Made by a program: the position numbers and the translations under genes
The notes under the pieces: model-generated
Told to the model about the DNA's origin: nothing
The model's input: only the letters and a program-made list of their open reading frames with translations
The model's database searches: none
In this document: positions 6,102 through 15,299 of the stretch, in pieces
How the letters are laid out: each line of letters begins with the position of its first letter
How positions within the stretch are numbered: the first letter of the stretch is position 1
Assembly: GCF_014799995.1 (NCBI RefSeq)
Contig: NZ_JAAVGY010000025.1
Location: 1 to 21,320 of the forward strand
Direction: 5' to 3'
DNA length: 21,320 bases
Source of the DNA: Helicobacter sp.
GTDB taxonomy: Bacteria; Campylobacterota; Campylobacteria; Campylobacterales; Helicobacteraceae

Positions 6102-7250
6102 ATGATAAAAAAAATTTTAATTATTTTTGGAACAAGACCAGAGGCAATAAAAATGTCCCCTTTGGTACATTGTTTCAAAAAACAATCTAGTTTTGAAGTC
6201 AAGGTATGCGTAAGTGCGCAACATAGAGAAATGTTGGATTCTGTTTTGGATATTTTTGAAATAAAACCAGATTATGATTTGGATATTATGAAGCCACATC
6301 AAAACTTGTTTGATATTACTATAAATATATTGAATGGAATTAAGCGGGTTTTGGAGGATTATAAGCCGGATATAGTTTTTGTGCATGGGGATACGACGAC
6401 TGCGATGAGCGCAAGTTTAGCGGCATTATATACTAAGACCAAAATAGCGCATATAGAGGCTGGTTTGAGGACATATGACTTGGCTTCTCCATTTCCTGAA
6501 GAAGCAAATAGGCAGATTGTAGATGTCTTGAGTGATTATTATTTTGTTCCTACTTTAGAGGCTAAAGAAAATCTAATGCTTGAGCGCAAAAAAGAATCTG
6601 CAATTTGCGTTAGTGGAAATACGATTGTGGATTCTTTGCTTTTTATACTCCAATCAATAGAGAATAACAAAAGTTTATATCAAAGAATTGCCGATAATCT
6701 TTCTCGTGAATATCCTTACTATCAGACAAGACGATTTATTCTAGTAACTGGGCACAGAAGAGAAAATTTTGGTCAAGGATTCCAAAATATTTGTGAGGCT
6801 CTATTAAGGATTGCCCAAAATAATCCCGATGTGGATATTGTGTATTCTATTCATCCTAATCCTAATGTCCAACAAGTAGTAAGAAGTATGTTGGCAGATA
6901 GAAAAAATATTTTTCTAATCCCACCTCTAAATTATGAAAATTTCGTTTATCTTATGTCTAAAAGTTATTTTATTATGACAGATTCTGGTGGAATTCAGGA
7001 GGAAGCCCCCACTCTTAAAAAGCCGATTTTGCTTATGCGCAATAATACGGAGAGACCAGAGGCTTTAAAAACAGGAATAGTAAAGCTAGTTGGAACTGAA
7101 GTAGAAAAGATTTGCTCTGAAGCGCAAAATTTATTAGATAGCTATGAGGCTGTCAAAGCAATGGAGAAGATACAAAACCCATATGGCGATGGTAGAGCAT
7201 GTGAAAAAATTGTTGAATTTATTAAAAGTATAAATCAGGAGGGAATATGA
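6102..7250 (+). CDS. wecB: UDP-N-acetylglucosamine 2-epimerase (non-hydrolysing)
   Basis: A 382-residue cytoplasmic enzyme of normal family length, converting UDP-GlcNAc to UDP-ManNAc. Seen motifs: FGTRPEAIK at 9-17, HGD with D97, IEAGLR with E119, FPEE with E133, TGHRREN with H218 and TDSGGIQEEAP. These match the Asp, two Glu and His described as catalytic in E. coli WecB (D95, E117, E131, H213). The start ATG follows AAGG. The stop overlaps the wecC start by 4 bases (ATGA). With wecC it feeds UDP-ManNAcA to the glycosyltransferases downstream. It is the first gene after a long AT-rich gap, so it probably has its own promoter. The enzyme family (also called mnaA) is certain. Confidence 0.95.
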   Translation: MIKKILIIFGTRPEAIKMSPLVHCFKKQSSFEVKVCVSAQHREMLDSVLDIFEIKPDYDLDIMKPHQNLFDITINILNGIKRVLEDYKPDIVFVHGDTTTAMSASLAALYTKTKIAHIEAGLRTYDLASPFPEEANRQIVDVLSDYYFVPTLEAKENLMLERKKESAICVSGNTIVDSLLFILQSIENNKSLYQRIADNLSREYPYYQTRRFILVTGHRRENFGQGFQNICEALLRIAQNNPDVDIVYSIHPNPNVQQVVRSMLADRKNIFLIPPLNYENFVYLMSKSYFIMTDSGGIQEEAPTLKKPILLMRNNTERPEALKTGIVKLVGTEVEKICSEAQNLLDSYEAVKAMEKIQNPYGDGRACEKIVEFIKSINQEGI

Positions 7251-8470
7251 AAATATGTGTGCTAGGGCTTGGCTATATTGGTTTGCCAACGGCTGCCATT
7301 TTTGCCTCTTGTGGTGTAGAGGTATTGGGTGTAGATGTGAATCCAAAAGTCATAGACACGATTAATCAAGGCAAAATACACATTGTTGAGCAAGGGTTAG
7401 AATCTTTAGTATCTAAAGTTGTCCAAGATGGTTCATTTAAAGCGAGTTTAAAGCCTGAATGTGCCGATGTCTTTATTATTTGTGTGCCAACACCATTTAA
7501 AGAAAATCATCAACCAAATTGCGATTATATCCAATCCGCCACTCTAGCAATCGCACCTTATTTGAAAAAGTGCGACATAGTGATTTTGGAATCTACTTCG
7601 CCCGTTGGCACTACGCAAAAGATTGCGCAGTGGCTAAGCGCAGCAAGGAGTGATTTACGATTCCCTCAAGATGCCAATGACATTTCAGATATATTTTTAG
7701 CACATTGTCCTGAAAGGGTTTTGCCCGGATATATTCTAAAAGAGCTTGTAGAAAATGATAGAATCGTTGGTGGTATCACTCCGCAGTGTGCCCGCAAAGC
7801 TATTGAAGTGTATCAAACTTTTGTTCGTGGCAAGTGTATCCTAACAGACGCAAAAACAGCAGAAATGGCAAAACTTGTTGAAAATTCTTTTAGAGATGTG
7901 AATATTGCATTTGCTAATGAATTATCTATGATTTGCGATAAAGAAAATATAGATGTATATGAACTCATTAACCTAGCTAATCATCACCCAAGAGTTAATA
8001 TTCTCCAGCCCGGTTGCGGAGTGGGTGGGCATTGTATCGCGGTTGATCCTTGGTTTATTGTCGCAGATTTTCCTGAAGCAAGACTCATTAAAACAGCAAG
8101 AGAGGTTAATGACTATAAGTCAGAATTTGTGATTGAAAAAATACTTGAGAAATTGCAATCAGATTTATCTAAGAGTGTTGCTTGTTTGGGGCTTAGTTTT
8201 AAGCCTAATATTGATGATTTAAGGGAATCCCCAGCATTAAAAATTGCAGAATCTCTTTGTGGCAAATTACGAAATCCACTTTTGGTTGTAGAGCCACATA
8301 TTCATCAATTACCAGAAAGGCTATCTCGTAATGCCAAACTTTGCTCATTACAAGAAGCCAAGAAAGCGGATTTGATTGTCATTTTGGTGGGACATCAAGA
8401 TTTCGTTGGGGCAGATTTTGCTTCTCTTAATGTTTTGGATTTTGCCAATTGCATTAATAAAAATTCGTAA
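7247..8470 (+). CDS. wecC: UDP-N-acetyl-D-mannosamine dehydrogenase
   Basis: A 407-residue member of the UDP-glucose/UDP-ManNAc dehydrogenase family, oxidising UDP-ManNAc at C6 to UDP-ManNAcA with 2 NAD+. The N-terminal Rossmann motif is GLGYIG (7-12). It then has VPTPF, ESTSPVGTT, the central helix with K-LVENSFRDVNIAFANE, and PGCGVGGHCIAVDP, in which C263 of GGHC is the expected catalytic cysteine. The C-terminal UDP-binding domain follows (GLSFKPNIDDLRESP). It overlaps wecB by 4 bases. WecC rather than a glucose dehydrogenase is supported by the GGHC motif and by pairing with wecB. Confidence 0.93.
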   Translation: MKICVLGLGYIGLPTAAIFASCGVEVLGVDVNPKVIDTINQGKIHIVEQGLESLVSKVVQDGSFKASLKPECADVFIICVPTPFKENHQPNCDYIQSATLAIAPYLKKCDIVILESTSPVGTTQKIAQWLSAARSDLRFPQDANDISDIFLAHCPERVLPGYILKELVENDRIVGGITPQCARKAIEVYQTFVRGKCILTDAKTAEMAKLVENSFRDVNIAFANELSMICDKENIDVYELINLANHHPRVNILQPGCGVGGHCIAVDPWFIVADFPEARLIKTAREVNDYKSEFVIEKILEKLQSDLSKSVACLGLSFKPNIDDLRESPALKIAESLCGKLRNPLLVVEPHIHQLPERLSRNAKLCSLQEAKKADLIVILVGHQDFVGADFASLNVLDFANCINKNS

Positions 8471-8482
8471 GAAAGCCATAAG

Positions 8483-11400
8483 ATGCCACTAAATAGTTTT
8501 GACTTTTATACTCTCTGTGGGGGGGGGAAGAATGTTTATAAGATATATCTCCCACAAGCCAGAACGGATTATATTCAAAAGGAAATCGCAATGAATGGCG
8601 TTCCTTATGAACATATTATGTTGCAAGATATTCTTAAACGTATCAATCCTGCAGAATCCTTTGTGGATATTGGGTCAAATATTGGTAATCATTCTTTATT
8701 TTTGGCGGCTAATGGCATTAAGGTTTATAGCTTTGAAGCCAATAAAGAATTATGCCAGATTGAAACAAAGAGTATAGAATCAAATGGCTTTGAGTCTCTA
8801 ATAAAAGTATTTTGCTGCGGTTTGTCTGATAGAGAAGAATTAGCAAGCTTTGAAACCATTAATGAGAGCAATCTTGGCGGCAATTCTCTAACACTTGGGA
8901 AAGGGGAGATTGTATGTAAAAGGTTAGACGATTTTGCATTTGAGGAAAAAATTGGAGTAATAAAAATTGATGTTGAGGGAATGGAAGAAAAAGTGCTCTT
9001 GGGGGCAAGAGAAACTATCGCAAAGAATCGCCCTTTGATTTATGCAGAAGCAATAAACCAGAATGCCTACCTTTCTATTGACGAAGTATTAGATAGTCTA
9101 GGCTATATTTATTACAAAACTTTTAATGCGACACCTACACATTTATATGTTCCACAAGAGAATATTAGCGAAAAAGAGATGTTAAAGATAATGCTATCTA
9201 AAAACGCTTTTAATAATTATAGAATAACTCAATCTTTAAATTATCACAAAAATAGTAAAGCAAAGCATGAATTACTAGCAAAGCAACTTCAAGACTTGCA
9301 AGAGATGGTTAATCGGCTAGGAAATTGGCAAGAGGCAATAAATCAGTTAAAGCAAGAAAACAATCAACTTAAATTACAACTTAAAAATGAAAAATTAATA
9401 TATGAACAAAAAAATAATCAAATTAAAAATACTCTCTCTTGGATGTGGGGTAATAGAATTGTTACAGCTAAAAGCTTTAAAAAAATCATTACTTTACCTT
9501 ATTATTTCTACAAAGATTATCAGAAATTCCAGCAAAAAATTGGTTCAAAATTCGTTCCATTGACTCCTTTATACAGAAAGGATATTGATTTAGAAAAAAC
9601 ATTAAAGAGGTTTCATAAAATTATTTCTAACCCTAAACAAGTCAAAGTGGCTTGCATTATGGATAATTTCACTTATGAATGTTTTAGATTTGAATGCGAT
9701 TTGTTGCAACTTTCACCTTTTACTTGGAAAGAAGAAATAGAATCTTTCAAGCCGGATTTGCTATTTATAGAATCCGCTTGGGAGGGCAAAGATTCTGCTT
9801 GGAAGCTGAAAATTTCTAGTCCAAGCTTAGAGTTAGCAAATCTCCTCTCTTATTGTCAATCTCAAAATATTCCTACAATCTTTTGGAATAAAGAAGATCC
9901 AGTATCTTTTAAAATCTTTTTGTATTTAGCCCAAAAAGTGGATTTTATTTTTACTACAGACATAGATTGTGTGAGCCGATATAAATATTATGCAGGACAT
10001 ACGAATGTCTATTGTTTGCCTTTTGCAGCGCAGCCTCAATTGCATAATCCCATTGAAGCTTTTAAACGTAAAGATGCTTTTAATTTCGCAGGTTCGTATT
10101 ATGCTAAATATCCGACTAGAATACAGAATTTCAAAACAATTATAGATATAGCACGAAAGTTCAAACCAGTTACGATTTATGATAGAAATTATGGTAGGAA
10201 TATGGTGTCGTATTTGTTTCCAGAGGAATATAAACCAATGATACTTGGGAGGTTAGAGCCAGCAGATATTGCTCAAGCATATAAGGGCTATCACTATGGT
10301 ATTACTTTAAATACTGTCAAGCAGTCCCAGAGTATGTTTGCAAGACGTGCATACGAATTGATTGCTTGTAATACATTAGTGATTAGTAATTTTTCTAGTG
10401 GGATTGTAAATTTGCTTGGCGATTTGGTTGTTTCTACGGATAATGCGATAATGCTTGAAAAGACATTGCGTAAAATATTAGAAAATCCCACATATACTAA
10501 AAAGCTGAAATTGCTTGCTTTAAGAAAAGTAATGAGTGAGGATACTTATACGCATAGATTCTATACTATACTTCAAACCGTGTTTGATGAAGTGATTTTA
10601 CCTCAAGAACCTATGGTTTATTGGTATGTTGAAGCGCATTCCAAAGAAGAATTAGAAAGTGCAATCATTGTATTTAATAGGCAACAATTAAGTCATAAAA
10701 CTTTGGTTGTTTATCAAAATTTTGAAGGAGAGATGGCAAGCGCACCAAATCTTATCATAAAGACTTCTTTGGATGCAATCTTGCAGTACTTCAGCACTAT
10801 AGAGAGCGGATTCTTTGGAATCTTGAATCTTGCGGATTATTATGGAGAGTTTTATCTTTATGATTTAATGCTAGCTCGCAGATATTCTAACGCTTCAGCA
10901 TTTGGAAAATCTAGTTTCTATGTTTATGAAAAAGGAGAGGTGGTTTTTCATAAAGGGCTAGAATATCAGGAAATACAAGAATTACAAATAGATTCTTCTA
11001 TTTGCGCACTTCAAGATTTAGATAGGAATATTCTTAAATCTTTTATTGTGGGGGATTCTTATTGCTATGCAATGCCTGCGATGTTGGCTTTGGATTGTTT
11101 TCATTATTGCAAAAATGGAGCAAGTGCAGAGGAAGTTAAGCTAGAAGTTGTTCAAGATATAAAGAATATAGATGCGGGATTGTCGCTAGGTTCTTTGCGC
11201 TATTTTGCTTCTCAAACACCCGCAGTGATTCAGGTATTGAATAGCAAGGTTTATTTTAAACTTACAAGCAATGAAATTTTTGAGCAAATAGGGCAAGATT
11301 CTAGTACCAAGATTCAGATTAGAAATATACCAGAAAACGGGATTTTATCTATTAGTTCTTCTCTTCGCAGTGGAGAGCATAAATATATTTATATGGACAC

Positions 11401-12814
11401 TTTCTTCCCTAAGGAATCCTTAAATCTCCACAATAGCAATCAATGCTTGTTGGATTGTGATTTCGATGTGGAAAATCTCCAAGTTTTAGTGGAGTTTTAT
11501 GACGAAAACAAACAGAAAATTTCTCATTCTCTAAATCCAAGTAACCAAGCTGTTTTTCTAGCAGTTCCTACAACTTGTCAATTTGTAAAATTAGGCTTAA
11601 GAGTGTTAGGTGGTGGAATCATTTCTATTAGGAATCTATATTTTGATAATGTGCATTTAGAGCCTTATGCAAGGATACCAAAATCTAAAGTGCTTGTTGT
11701 GGCAAAAAGATACCCCTCTTATGATAACTTGTATGAATATGGATTCTTACATCAAAGACTCTTAGCCTATAAACAACAGGGATTCCAAGTAGATTTAATG
11801 ACTTATAGTAGTTCTAAGCCCTATGAATGTAGAGAATTTGAGGGGATTTCGGTAGTCAATGGCTCATTGGAGCTTTTGAAAAATACTTTAGAGAGTGGAG
11901 CTTATACTTGTGTCGCGGTGCATTTGCTAGATAGGGGATTATGGGATATTCTATCCAAATTTTTGGATAAGTTAAAAATTATCATTTGGATACACGGCAG
12001 TGAGATACAAACGCTTGAGCGAAGAATGTTTAATATGGAGGGGAAAAGTCAAGAGGAGATTCAAAGAGCGCAGAAATTGTCTGATAATAGAGTGAAATTA
12101 TGGCAGAGCATTTTCAAAAATCTACATCCTAATCTCCATTTTGTCTTTGTTTCAGAGCATTTTAAAAATGAATGTTTAGGCGATATTGGTGTAGATTTAC
12201 CAAAAGATTCTTATTCTATTATCCACAACCCCATCAACACCACTTTGTTTAACTATATTCCTAAAAATGCAGAATCCAGAAAAAAAATTCTCTCTATCAG
12301 ACCTTTTGCTAGCAAAAAATACGCCAATGATTTATCTGTTAAAGCAATATTGGAACTTAGCAAAAAGAGCTTTTTTAAAGATTTAGAATTTCTTATTAGC
12401 GGAGATGGAGAATTATTTGAGAAAACGTTAAAGCCTCTAAGAGGATTTAAAAACATAACGATTCAACAAAAATTTTTGCAACAAGAGGAAATTGCGAAAC
12501 TCCATAAGGATTATGGAATCTTTTTAAATCCATCAAGAATGGATAGTCAAGGTGTTTCAAGGGATGAAGCAATGTCTAGCGGACTTGTGCCTATCACAAA
12601 TAAGGTTGCAGCGATTCCAGAATTTGTAGATGGAAATTGCGGAATATTGGTAGAAGCAGAGGATTATATGGGACTAGCCAATGCAATAGAGTTTCTTTAT
12701 AAAAATCCACAGGATTTTTTAAGGTTATCAGAGAATGCAGCTAAAAGGGTGAGAAAGCAGAGTGATGTAAGACGAATAATCTCAAAGGAAATAGAGGTGC
12801 TCAATGGAGAGTAG
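8483..12814 (+). CDS. Fusion protein: FkbM methyltransferase, coiled coil, CgeB-like GT, GT4 glycosyltransferase (phase-variable, ON)
   Basis: A 1443-residue protein, far longer than any one of its parts. Residues 50-225 are an FkbM-type methyltransferase (VDIGSNIGNH near 58, KIDVEGMEEKVL near 161). Residues 263-322 are coiled coil (QLKQENNQLKLQLKNEK). Residues 388-720 are a CgeB/DUF3880-like GT-B domain (VACIMDNFTYECFRF, MFARRAYELIACNTLVI). Residues 730-1065 are unrecognised and partly beta-rich. Residues 1069-1440 are a GT4-type glycosyltransferase (VLVVAKRYP, IIHNPINTTLF, SGDGELFEK, SRDEAMSSGLVPI). It probably adds and methylates sugars of one repeat. The start ATG is 12 bases after wecC with only a weak ribosome site. 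A 9-G tract at codons 13-15 keeps the frame open here; one base more or less would abort it within a few codons. Confidence 0.8.
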   Translation: MPLNSFDFYTLCGGGKNVYKIYLPQARTDYIQKEIAMNGVPYEHIMLQDILKRINPAESFVDIGSNIGNHSLFLAANGIKVYSFEANKELCQIETKSIESNGFESLIKVFCCGLSDREELASFETINESNLGGNSLTLGKGEIVCKRLDDFAFEEKIGVIKIDVEGMEEKVLLGARETIAKNRPLIYAEAINQNAYLSIDEVLDSLGYIYYKTFNATPTHLYVPQENISEKEMLKIMLSKNAFNNYRITQSLNYHKNSKAKHELLAKQLQDLQEMVNRLGNWQEAINQLKQENNQLKLQLKNEKLIYEQKNNQIKNTLSWMWGNRIVTAKSFKKIITLPYYFYKDYQKFQQKIGSKFVPLTPLYRKDIDLEKTLKRFHKIISNPKQVKVACIMDNFTYECFRFECDLLQLSPFTWKEEIESFKPDLLFIESAWEGKDSAWKLKISSPSLELANLLSYCQSQNIPTIFWNKEDPVSFKIFLYLAQKVDFIFTTDIDCVSRYKYYAGHTNVYCLPFAAQPQLHNPIEAFKRKDAFNFAGSYYAKYPTRIQNFKTIIDIARKFKPVTIYDRNYGRNMVSYLFPEEYKPMILGRLEPADIAQAYKGYHYGITLNTVKQSQSMFARRAYELIACNTLVISNFSSGIVNLLGDLVVSTDNAIMLEKTLRKILENPTYTKKLKLLALRKVMSEDTYTHRFYTILQTVFDEVILPQEPMVYWYVEAHSKEELESAIIVFNRQQLSHKTLVVYQNFEGEMASAPNLIIKTSLDAILQYFSTIESGFFGILNLADYYGEFYLYDLMLARRYSNASAFGKSSFYVYEKGEVVFHKGLEYQEIQELQIDSSICALQDLDRNILKSFIVGDSYCYAMPAMLALDCFHYCKNGASAEEVKLEVVQDIKNIDAGLSLGSLRYFASQTPAVIQVLNSKVYFKLTSNEIFEQIGQDSSTKIQIRNIPENGILSISSSLRSGEHKYIYMDTFFPKESLNLHNSNQCLLDCDFDVENLQVLVEFYDENKQKISHSLNPSNQAVFLAVPTTCQFVKLGLRVLGGGIISIRNLYFDNVHLEPYARIPKSKVLVVAKRYPSYDNLYEYGFLHQRLLAYKQQGFQVDLMTYSSSKPYECREFEGISVVNGSLELLKNTLESGAYTCVAVHLLDRGLWDILSKFLDKLKIIIWIHGSEIQTLERRMFNMEGKSQEEIQRAQKLSDNRVKLWQSIFKNLHPNLHFVFVSEHFKNECLGDIGVDLPKDSYSIIHNPINTTLFNYIPKNAESRKKILSIRPFASKKYANDLSVKAILELSKKSFFKDLEFLISGDGELFEKTLKPLRGFKNITIQQKFLQQEEIAKLHKDYGIFLNPSRMDSQGVSRDEAMSSGLVPITNKVAAIPEFVDGNCGILVEAEDYMGLANAIEFLYKNPQDFLRLSENAAKRVRKQSDVRRIISKEIEVLNGE
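8519..8527 (+). repeat. Poly-G tract (9 G), codons 13-15 of the fusion gene
   Basis: Nine G encode GGG in LCGGGKNVYK. The reading frame is open over the whole 4.3-kb gene only with 9 G (or 6 or 12), so this is the ON phase. Confidence 0.85.
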
Positions 12815-12857
12815 TTTTAGTAAAGTAATTTTATCTTTGAGAGTCTTTAGATTATGA
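12804..12857 (+). CDS. Possible 17-residue coupling ORF
   Basis: ATG 12804 has GAGG and a 6-base spacer. The 17-codon frame (MESSFSKVILSLRVFRL) starts inside the end of the fusion gene, and its TGA overlaps the ATG at 12854 (ATGA). It bridges an otherwise untranslated 39-base gap before a gene with a poor ribosome site. It may be a translational coupler or chance. No family is recognisable. Confidence 0.25.
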   Translation: MESSFSKVILSLRVFRL

Positions 12858-13577
12858 AAGAGCGGGTTTTAATTTTTGGTTCTTGTGTGAGCCGCGATAT
12901 TTTAAATTTCGATACGCAAGGAGACTTTGAGATTGCGCGGTATTTTGCTCGCAGTTCTTTTGCTAGTTTGAGTAGCGAACCCTATGTGGATAGAAGTATC
13001 CTAGAGAAGATTGCTTCAAATTTCCAAAGAAGAATCGTTGAGTGGGATATGTCAAAGGAATTTTGGTTGTTTTTGCAACAAAGCAATTATGATTTTTTGC
13101 TTTTAGATATGATTGATACAAGATTTCATTTACATAAAATTCATTCAAAATATTTGTGTACTATTTCAAGTGAATATCAAGCGGGTTATAATCAAAAAAT
13201 ATCCTCTAGTCAAATGATTCGCAGGGATTCTAAAGAATTTTTTAATCTATGGCTTGAGGGACTTGAAAAGTTTGTCTGCATTACAAAAGCATTTCAAGAA
13301 AAAATCATCTGCATCAAACCTTATTGGACTAATTTATCAGCGGGGGGGGGCATTTATGGATATTCAGTTGATTGCACCTTTTAACTCTTTATTAGAGAAT
13401 TATTATCAAGTCTTGCAGAGTGCCTTGCCAAAAGCAACTTTTATAGAATATTCTCAAGACTTACTTGAGGCAGATCCAAATCATCGATGGGGATTAGCGG
13501 CTATGCATTACAAGAAAGAATTTTATGAGGAAAGTCTCAAATCTCTTAGGGGGTTTTGTAGAGAAATTAAAAAATAA
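12854..13577 (+). pseudogene. DUF6270-like protein gene, frameshifted at a poly-G tract (phase OFF)
   Basis: The N-terminal part begins MKERVLIFGSCVSRDIL, the SCxxRD signature of DUF6270-type proteins, uncharacterised and often in polysaccharide loci. Nine G at 13342-13350 put the frame into a stop at 13382-13384 (176 residues). The next frame continues from the tract as GAFMDIQLIAPFN through HRWGLAAMHYKKEF to 13577. With 8 or 11 G the product would be about 240 or 241 residues. The GSC start and the late ADPNHRWG...HY segment look like the two ends of an SGNH-hydrolase-like fold, suggesting esterase or acyltransferase chemistry (inference). This is more likely a reversible OFF state than decay, because both halves are intact. 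Confidence 0.7.
13342..13350 (+). repeat. Poly-G tract (9 G) inside the DUF6270-like gene
   Basis: GCG followed by the rest of nine G, then CATTTATGG. Nine G gives SAGGGIYGYSVDCTF and a stop. Eight or eleven joins to GAFMDIQLIAP, the intact downstream frame. Confidence 0.85.
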
Positions 13578-13594
13578 TACTTTACTTAAATAGT

Positions 13595-13630
13595 CTGCCA
13601 CGCAAGTTTTGCAAACTTGCTCGCAATGGC
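13595..13630 (-). repeat. Palindromic dispersed repeat, copy 7 (inverted, variant)
   Basis: CTGCCACGCAAGTTTTGCAA then ACTTGCTCGCAATGGC. It has the same core as copy 5 (400-431) and lies in the gap before the heptose block. The rest of 13578-13700 is AT-rich and ends in the ribosome site AAGGAG (13690-13695). Confidence 0.6.
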
Positions 13631-13700
13631 AAAGATGAAATTGCAAGATTATGGATTATCACAGTTTATTTATGCGATAAAAATTAATTAAGGAGACGAA

Positions 13701-14243
13701 ATGGCAATGGAATTTGACATACAAGAAAGCAAAAAAATCAAAGGTGTTTATATCATCACGCCCAATAAATTTAGTGATTTAAGAGGTGAGATTTGGACAG
13801 CTTTTACGGAGGAACATTTGGGTGATATTGTGCCAAAAGGTTTGAGGTTTAAGCACGATAAATTTATCAACTCTCATCTCAATGTTTTGCGAGGAATACA
13901 CGGAGATATTAAAACTTATAAACTTGTAACTTGTGTGTATGGAGAAGTGCAGCAAGTAGCAGTAGATTGCAGAAAGGATAGTCCTACTTATTTGCAATGG
14001 GAGAGCTGGAATATTTCTCCACAGAATCAAAAGTTGATTTTGCTTCCACCCAATATGGGGAATGCGCATTGTGTTTTGTCCAAAGAGGCGGTGTATTACT
14101 ATAAGCTTGCTTATGAGGGTAAATATTTGGACGCTCCTGACCAATTTACTTATGCGTGGAATGATAAAAAAATCGGAGTAGATTGGGGGGTTGCAAATCC
14201 GATTTTATCCGAGAGAGATATTCTAGCGGCAAAAGGAAACTAA
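13701..14243 (+). CDS. RmlC-like sugar 3,5-epimerase, copy 1 (DdahB/MlghB type)
   Basis: A 180-residue cupin of the dTDP-4-dehydrorhamnose 3,5-epimerase family: FSDLRGEIW (24-32), VLRGIHGD with H67 as the expected base, VDCRKDSPTY (88-97), GNAHCVLS (120-127), AVYYY tyrosines (132-134) and YAWNDKKIGVDWG. In Campylobacter, relatives act at C3 and/or C5 of GDP-4-keto-6-deoxy-heptose, which fits the neighbouring 4,6-dehydratase, SDR and hddA genes. dTDP-rhamnose synthesis is less likely, since no rmlA/B/D is visible. The start ATG 13701 is 5 bases after AAGGAG; a second ATG two codons later is too far from it. It abuts the next gene. It is a clear paralogue of the gene at 18085. Confidence 0.85.
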   Translation: MAMEFDIQESKKIKGVYIITPNKFSDLRGEIWTAFTEEHLGDIVPKGLRFKHDKFINSHLNVLRGIHGDIKTYKLVTCVYGEVQQVAVDCRKDSPTYLQWESWNISPQNQKLILLPPNMGNAHCVLSKEAVYYYKLAYEGKYLDAPDQFTYAWNDKKIGVDWGVANPILSERDILAAKGN

Positions 14244-15299
14244 ATGAGAAAAGATTCCAAAATCTATATTGCAGGACACAATGGCACGGCAGGAAGTGCT
14301 TTGGTTGAAGTTTTAGAGCAAAGAGGTTTTAAAAATCTCATCACCAAAACGCACCAAGAGCTTGATTTGAGCAACCAAGAAGCAGTAGAGGAGTTTTTTA
14401 AACAAGAAAAGCCCGAGTATGTATTTTTGTGCGCCGTGCTCCCTTGTGGTGCGGCGAATGTCGCACAGAGGGCAGATTTCTTGTATATCAATACAATGAT
14501 ACAAAACAATATCATCCATAGCTCTTATTTAAATGGTGTTAAAAAGCTCATTTGCTATGGCTCGGGCTATATGTATCCAGAAAATGCAAAGAATCCCTTA
14601 AAGGAAGAATATCTTTTTAATGGCGAACTTGAATGGGGGGCGACTTCCTTTGGAGTGGCAAAGCTTGCAGGGGCTTTGCTTTGCGAATCTTACAATCTCC
14701 AATATGGCACGAATTTCTTGTGTTTAGCATTAAACAATCTTTATGGCACAAGGGCGAATTTTGACTTTGCCAAATCAAGAGTATTGCCTGCATTGCTACG
14801 CAAATTCCATCTGGCTAAGCTTTTAGAACTCGGAGAAAATGACGCTCTTTGTAAGGATATTGGGGTTCAAAGTTTGCAAGAAGCAGAGGAATTTTGCCAA
14901 AAGTTTGGAATCTCAAAGGAAAGTGTAGAGATTTGGGGGAGTGGCAAGGTGAGGCGAGAGTTTTTGCATAGTTTTGATTTAGCCGATGCGAGCATTTTTA
15001 TAATGCAAAATGTGGATTTTAAAGACTTGCGTAAGGGCGAAAAATTTATCAAAAACACGCATATTAATGTCGGCACAGGCGTGGATTATACGATTAAAGA
15101 AGTGGCGTTGATGATAAAAGAAATCGTGGGTTTTGGCGGTGAGTTGCGATTCAATACAAACAAGCCCGATAGCTCAATGAATAGATTGATGGACATTTCT
15201 AGGATTCAATCTCTAGGCTGGCAGCCAAAAATTAACTTAAGACAAGGAATTACAATGATGTATGAATGGTATCAAGAGTGCGGGGGGGGGGGCTTTTAG
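14244..15299 (+). CDS. GDP-fucose-synthase-like SDR, copy 1, with altered catalytic residues
   Basis: A 351-residue extended SDR of the GDP-L-fucose synthase (Fcl/WcaG) family. It has Rossmann GHNGTAG (11-17), GSGYMYP (106-112), VEIWGSGKVRREFLH and a THINVGTGVDYTIKE C-terminal domain. Numbering matches E. coli Fcl almost exactly and shows changes. S107 and K140 are kept, but the catalytic tyrosine is F136 (TSFGVAK), C109 is Y and H179 is R. The VGGI-ANNTY loop is also lost (VLPCGAANVAQ). Normal reductase/epimerase chemistry is doubtful; a changed or regulatory role is possible. ATG 14244 directly follows the epimerase stop, with AAAGGA upstream. The 3' end carries an 11-G tract, giving the odd end CGGGGF. 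Confidence 0.8.
   Translation: MRKDSKIYIAGHNGTAGSALVEVLEQRGFKNLITKTHQELDLSNQEAVEEFFKQEKPEYVFLCAVLPCGAANVAQRADFLYINTMIQNNIIHSSYLNGVKKLICYGSGYMYPENAKNPLKEEYLFNGELEWGATSFGVAKLAGALLCESYNLQYGTNFLCLALNNLYGTRANFDFAKSRVLPALLRKFHLAKLLELGENDALCKDIGVQSLQEAEEFCQKFGISKESVEIWGSGKVRREFLHSFDLADASIFIMQNVDFKDLRKGEKFIKNTHINVGTGVDYTIKEVALMIKEIVGFGGELRFNTNKPDSSMNRLMDISRIQSLGWQPKINLRQGITMMYEWYQECGGGGF
15282..15292 (+). repeat. Poly-G tract (11 G), end of SDR copy 1
   Basis: Eleven G give ECGGGGF and TAG at 15297-15299. Ten G would give ECGGGAFR and stop. Twelve or nine would extend about 55 codons to the TAA at 15455-15457, overlapping the GTG start of SDR copy 2. Confidence 0.85.

Noticed and set aside
13254..13577. 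107-codon frame as a separate gene
   Set aside because: Its first part is out of frame with the intact N-terminal coding sequence; only the portion after the poly-G tract is real, as the second half of the DUF6270-like gene.
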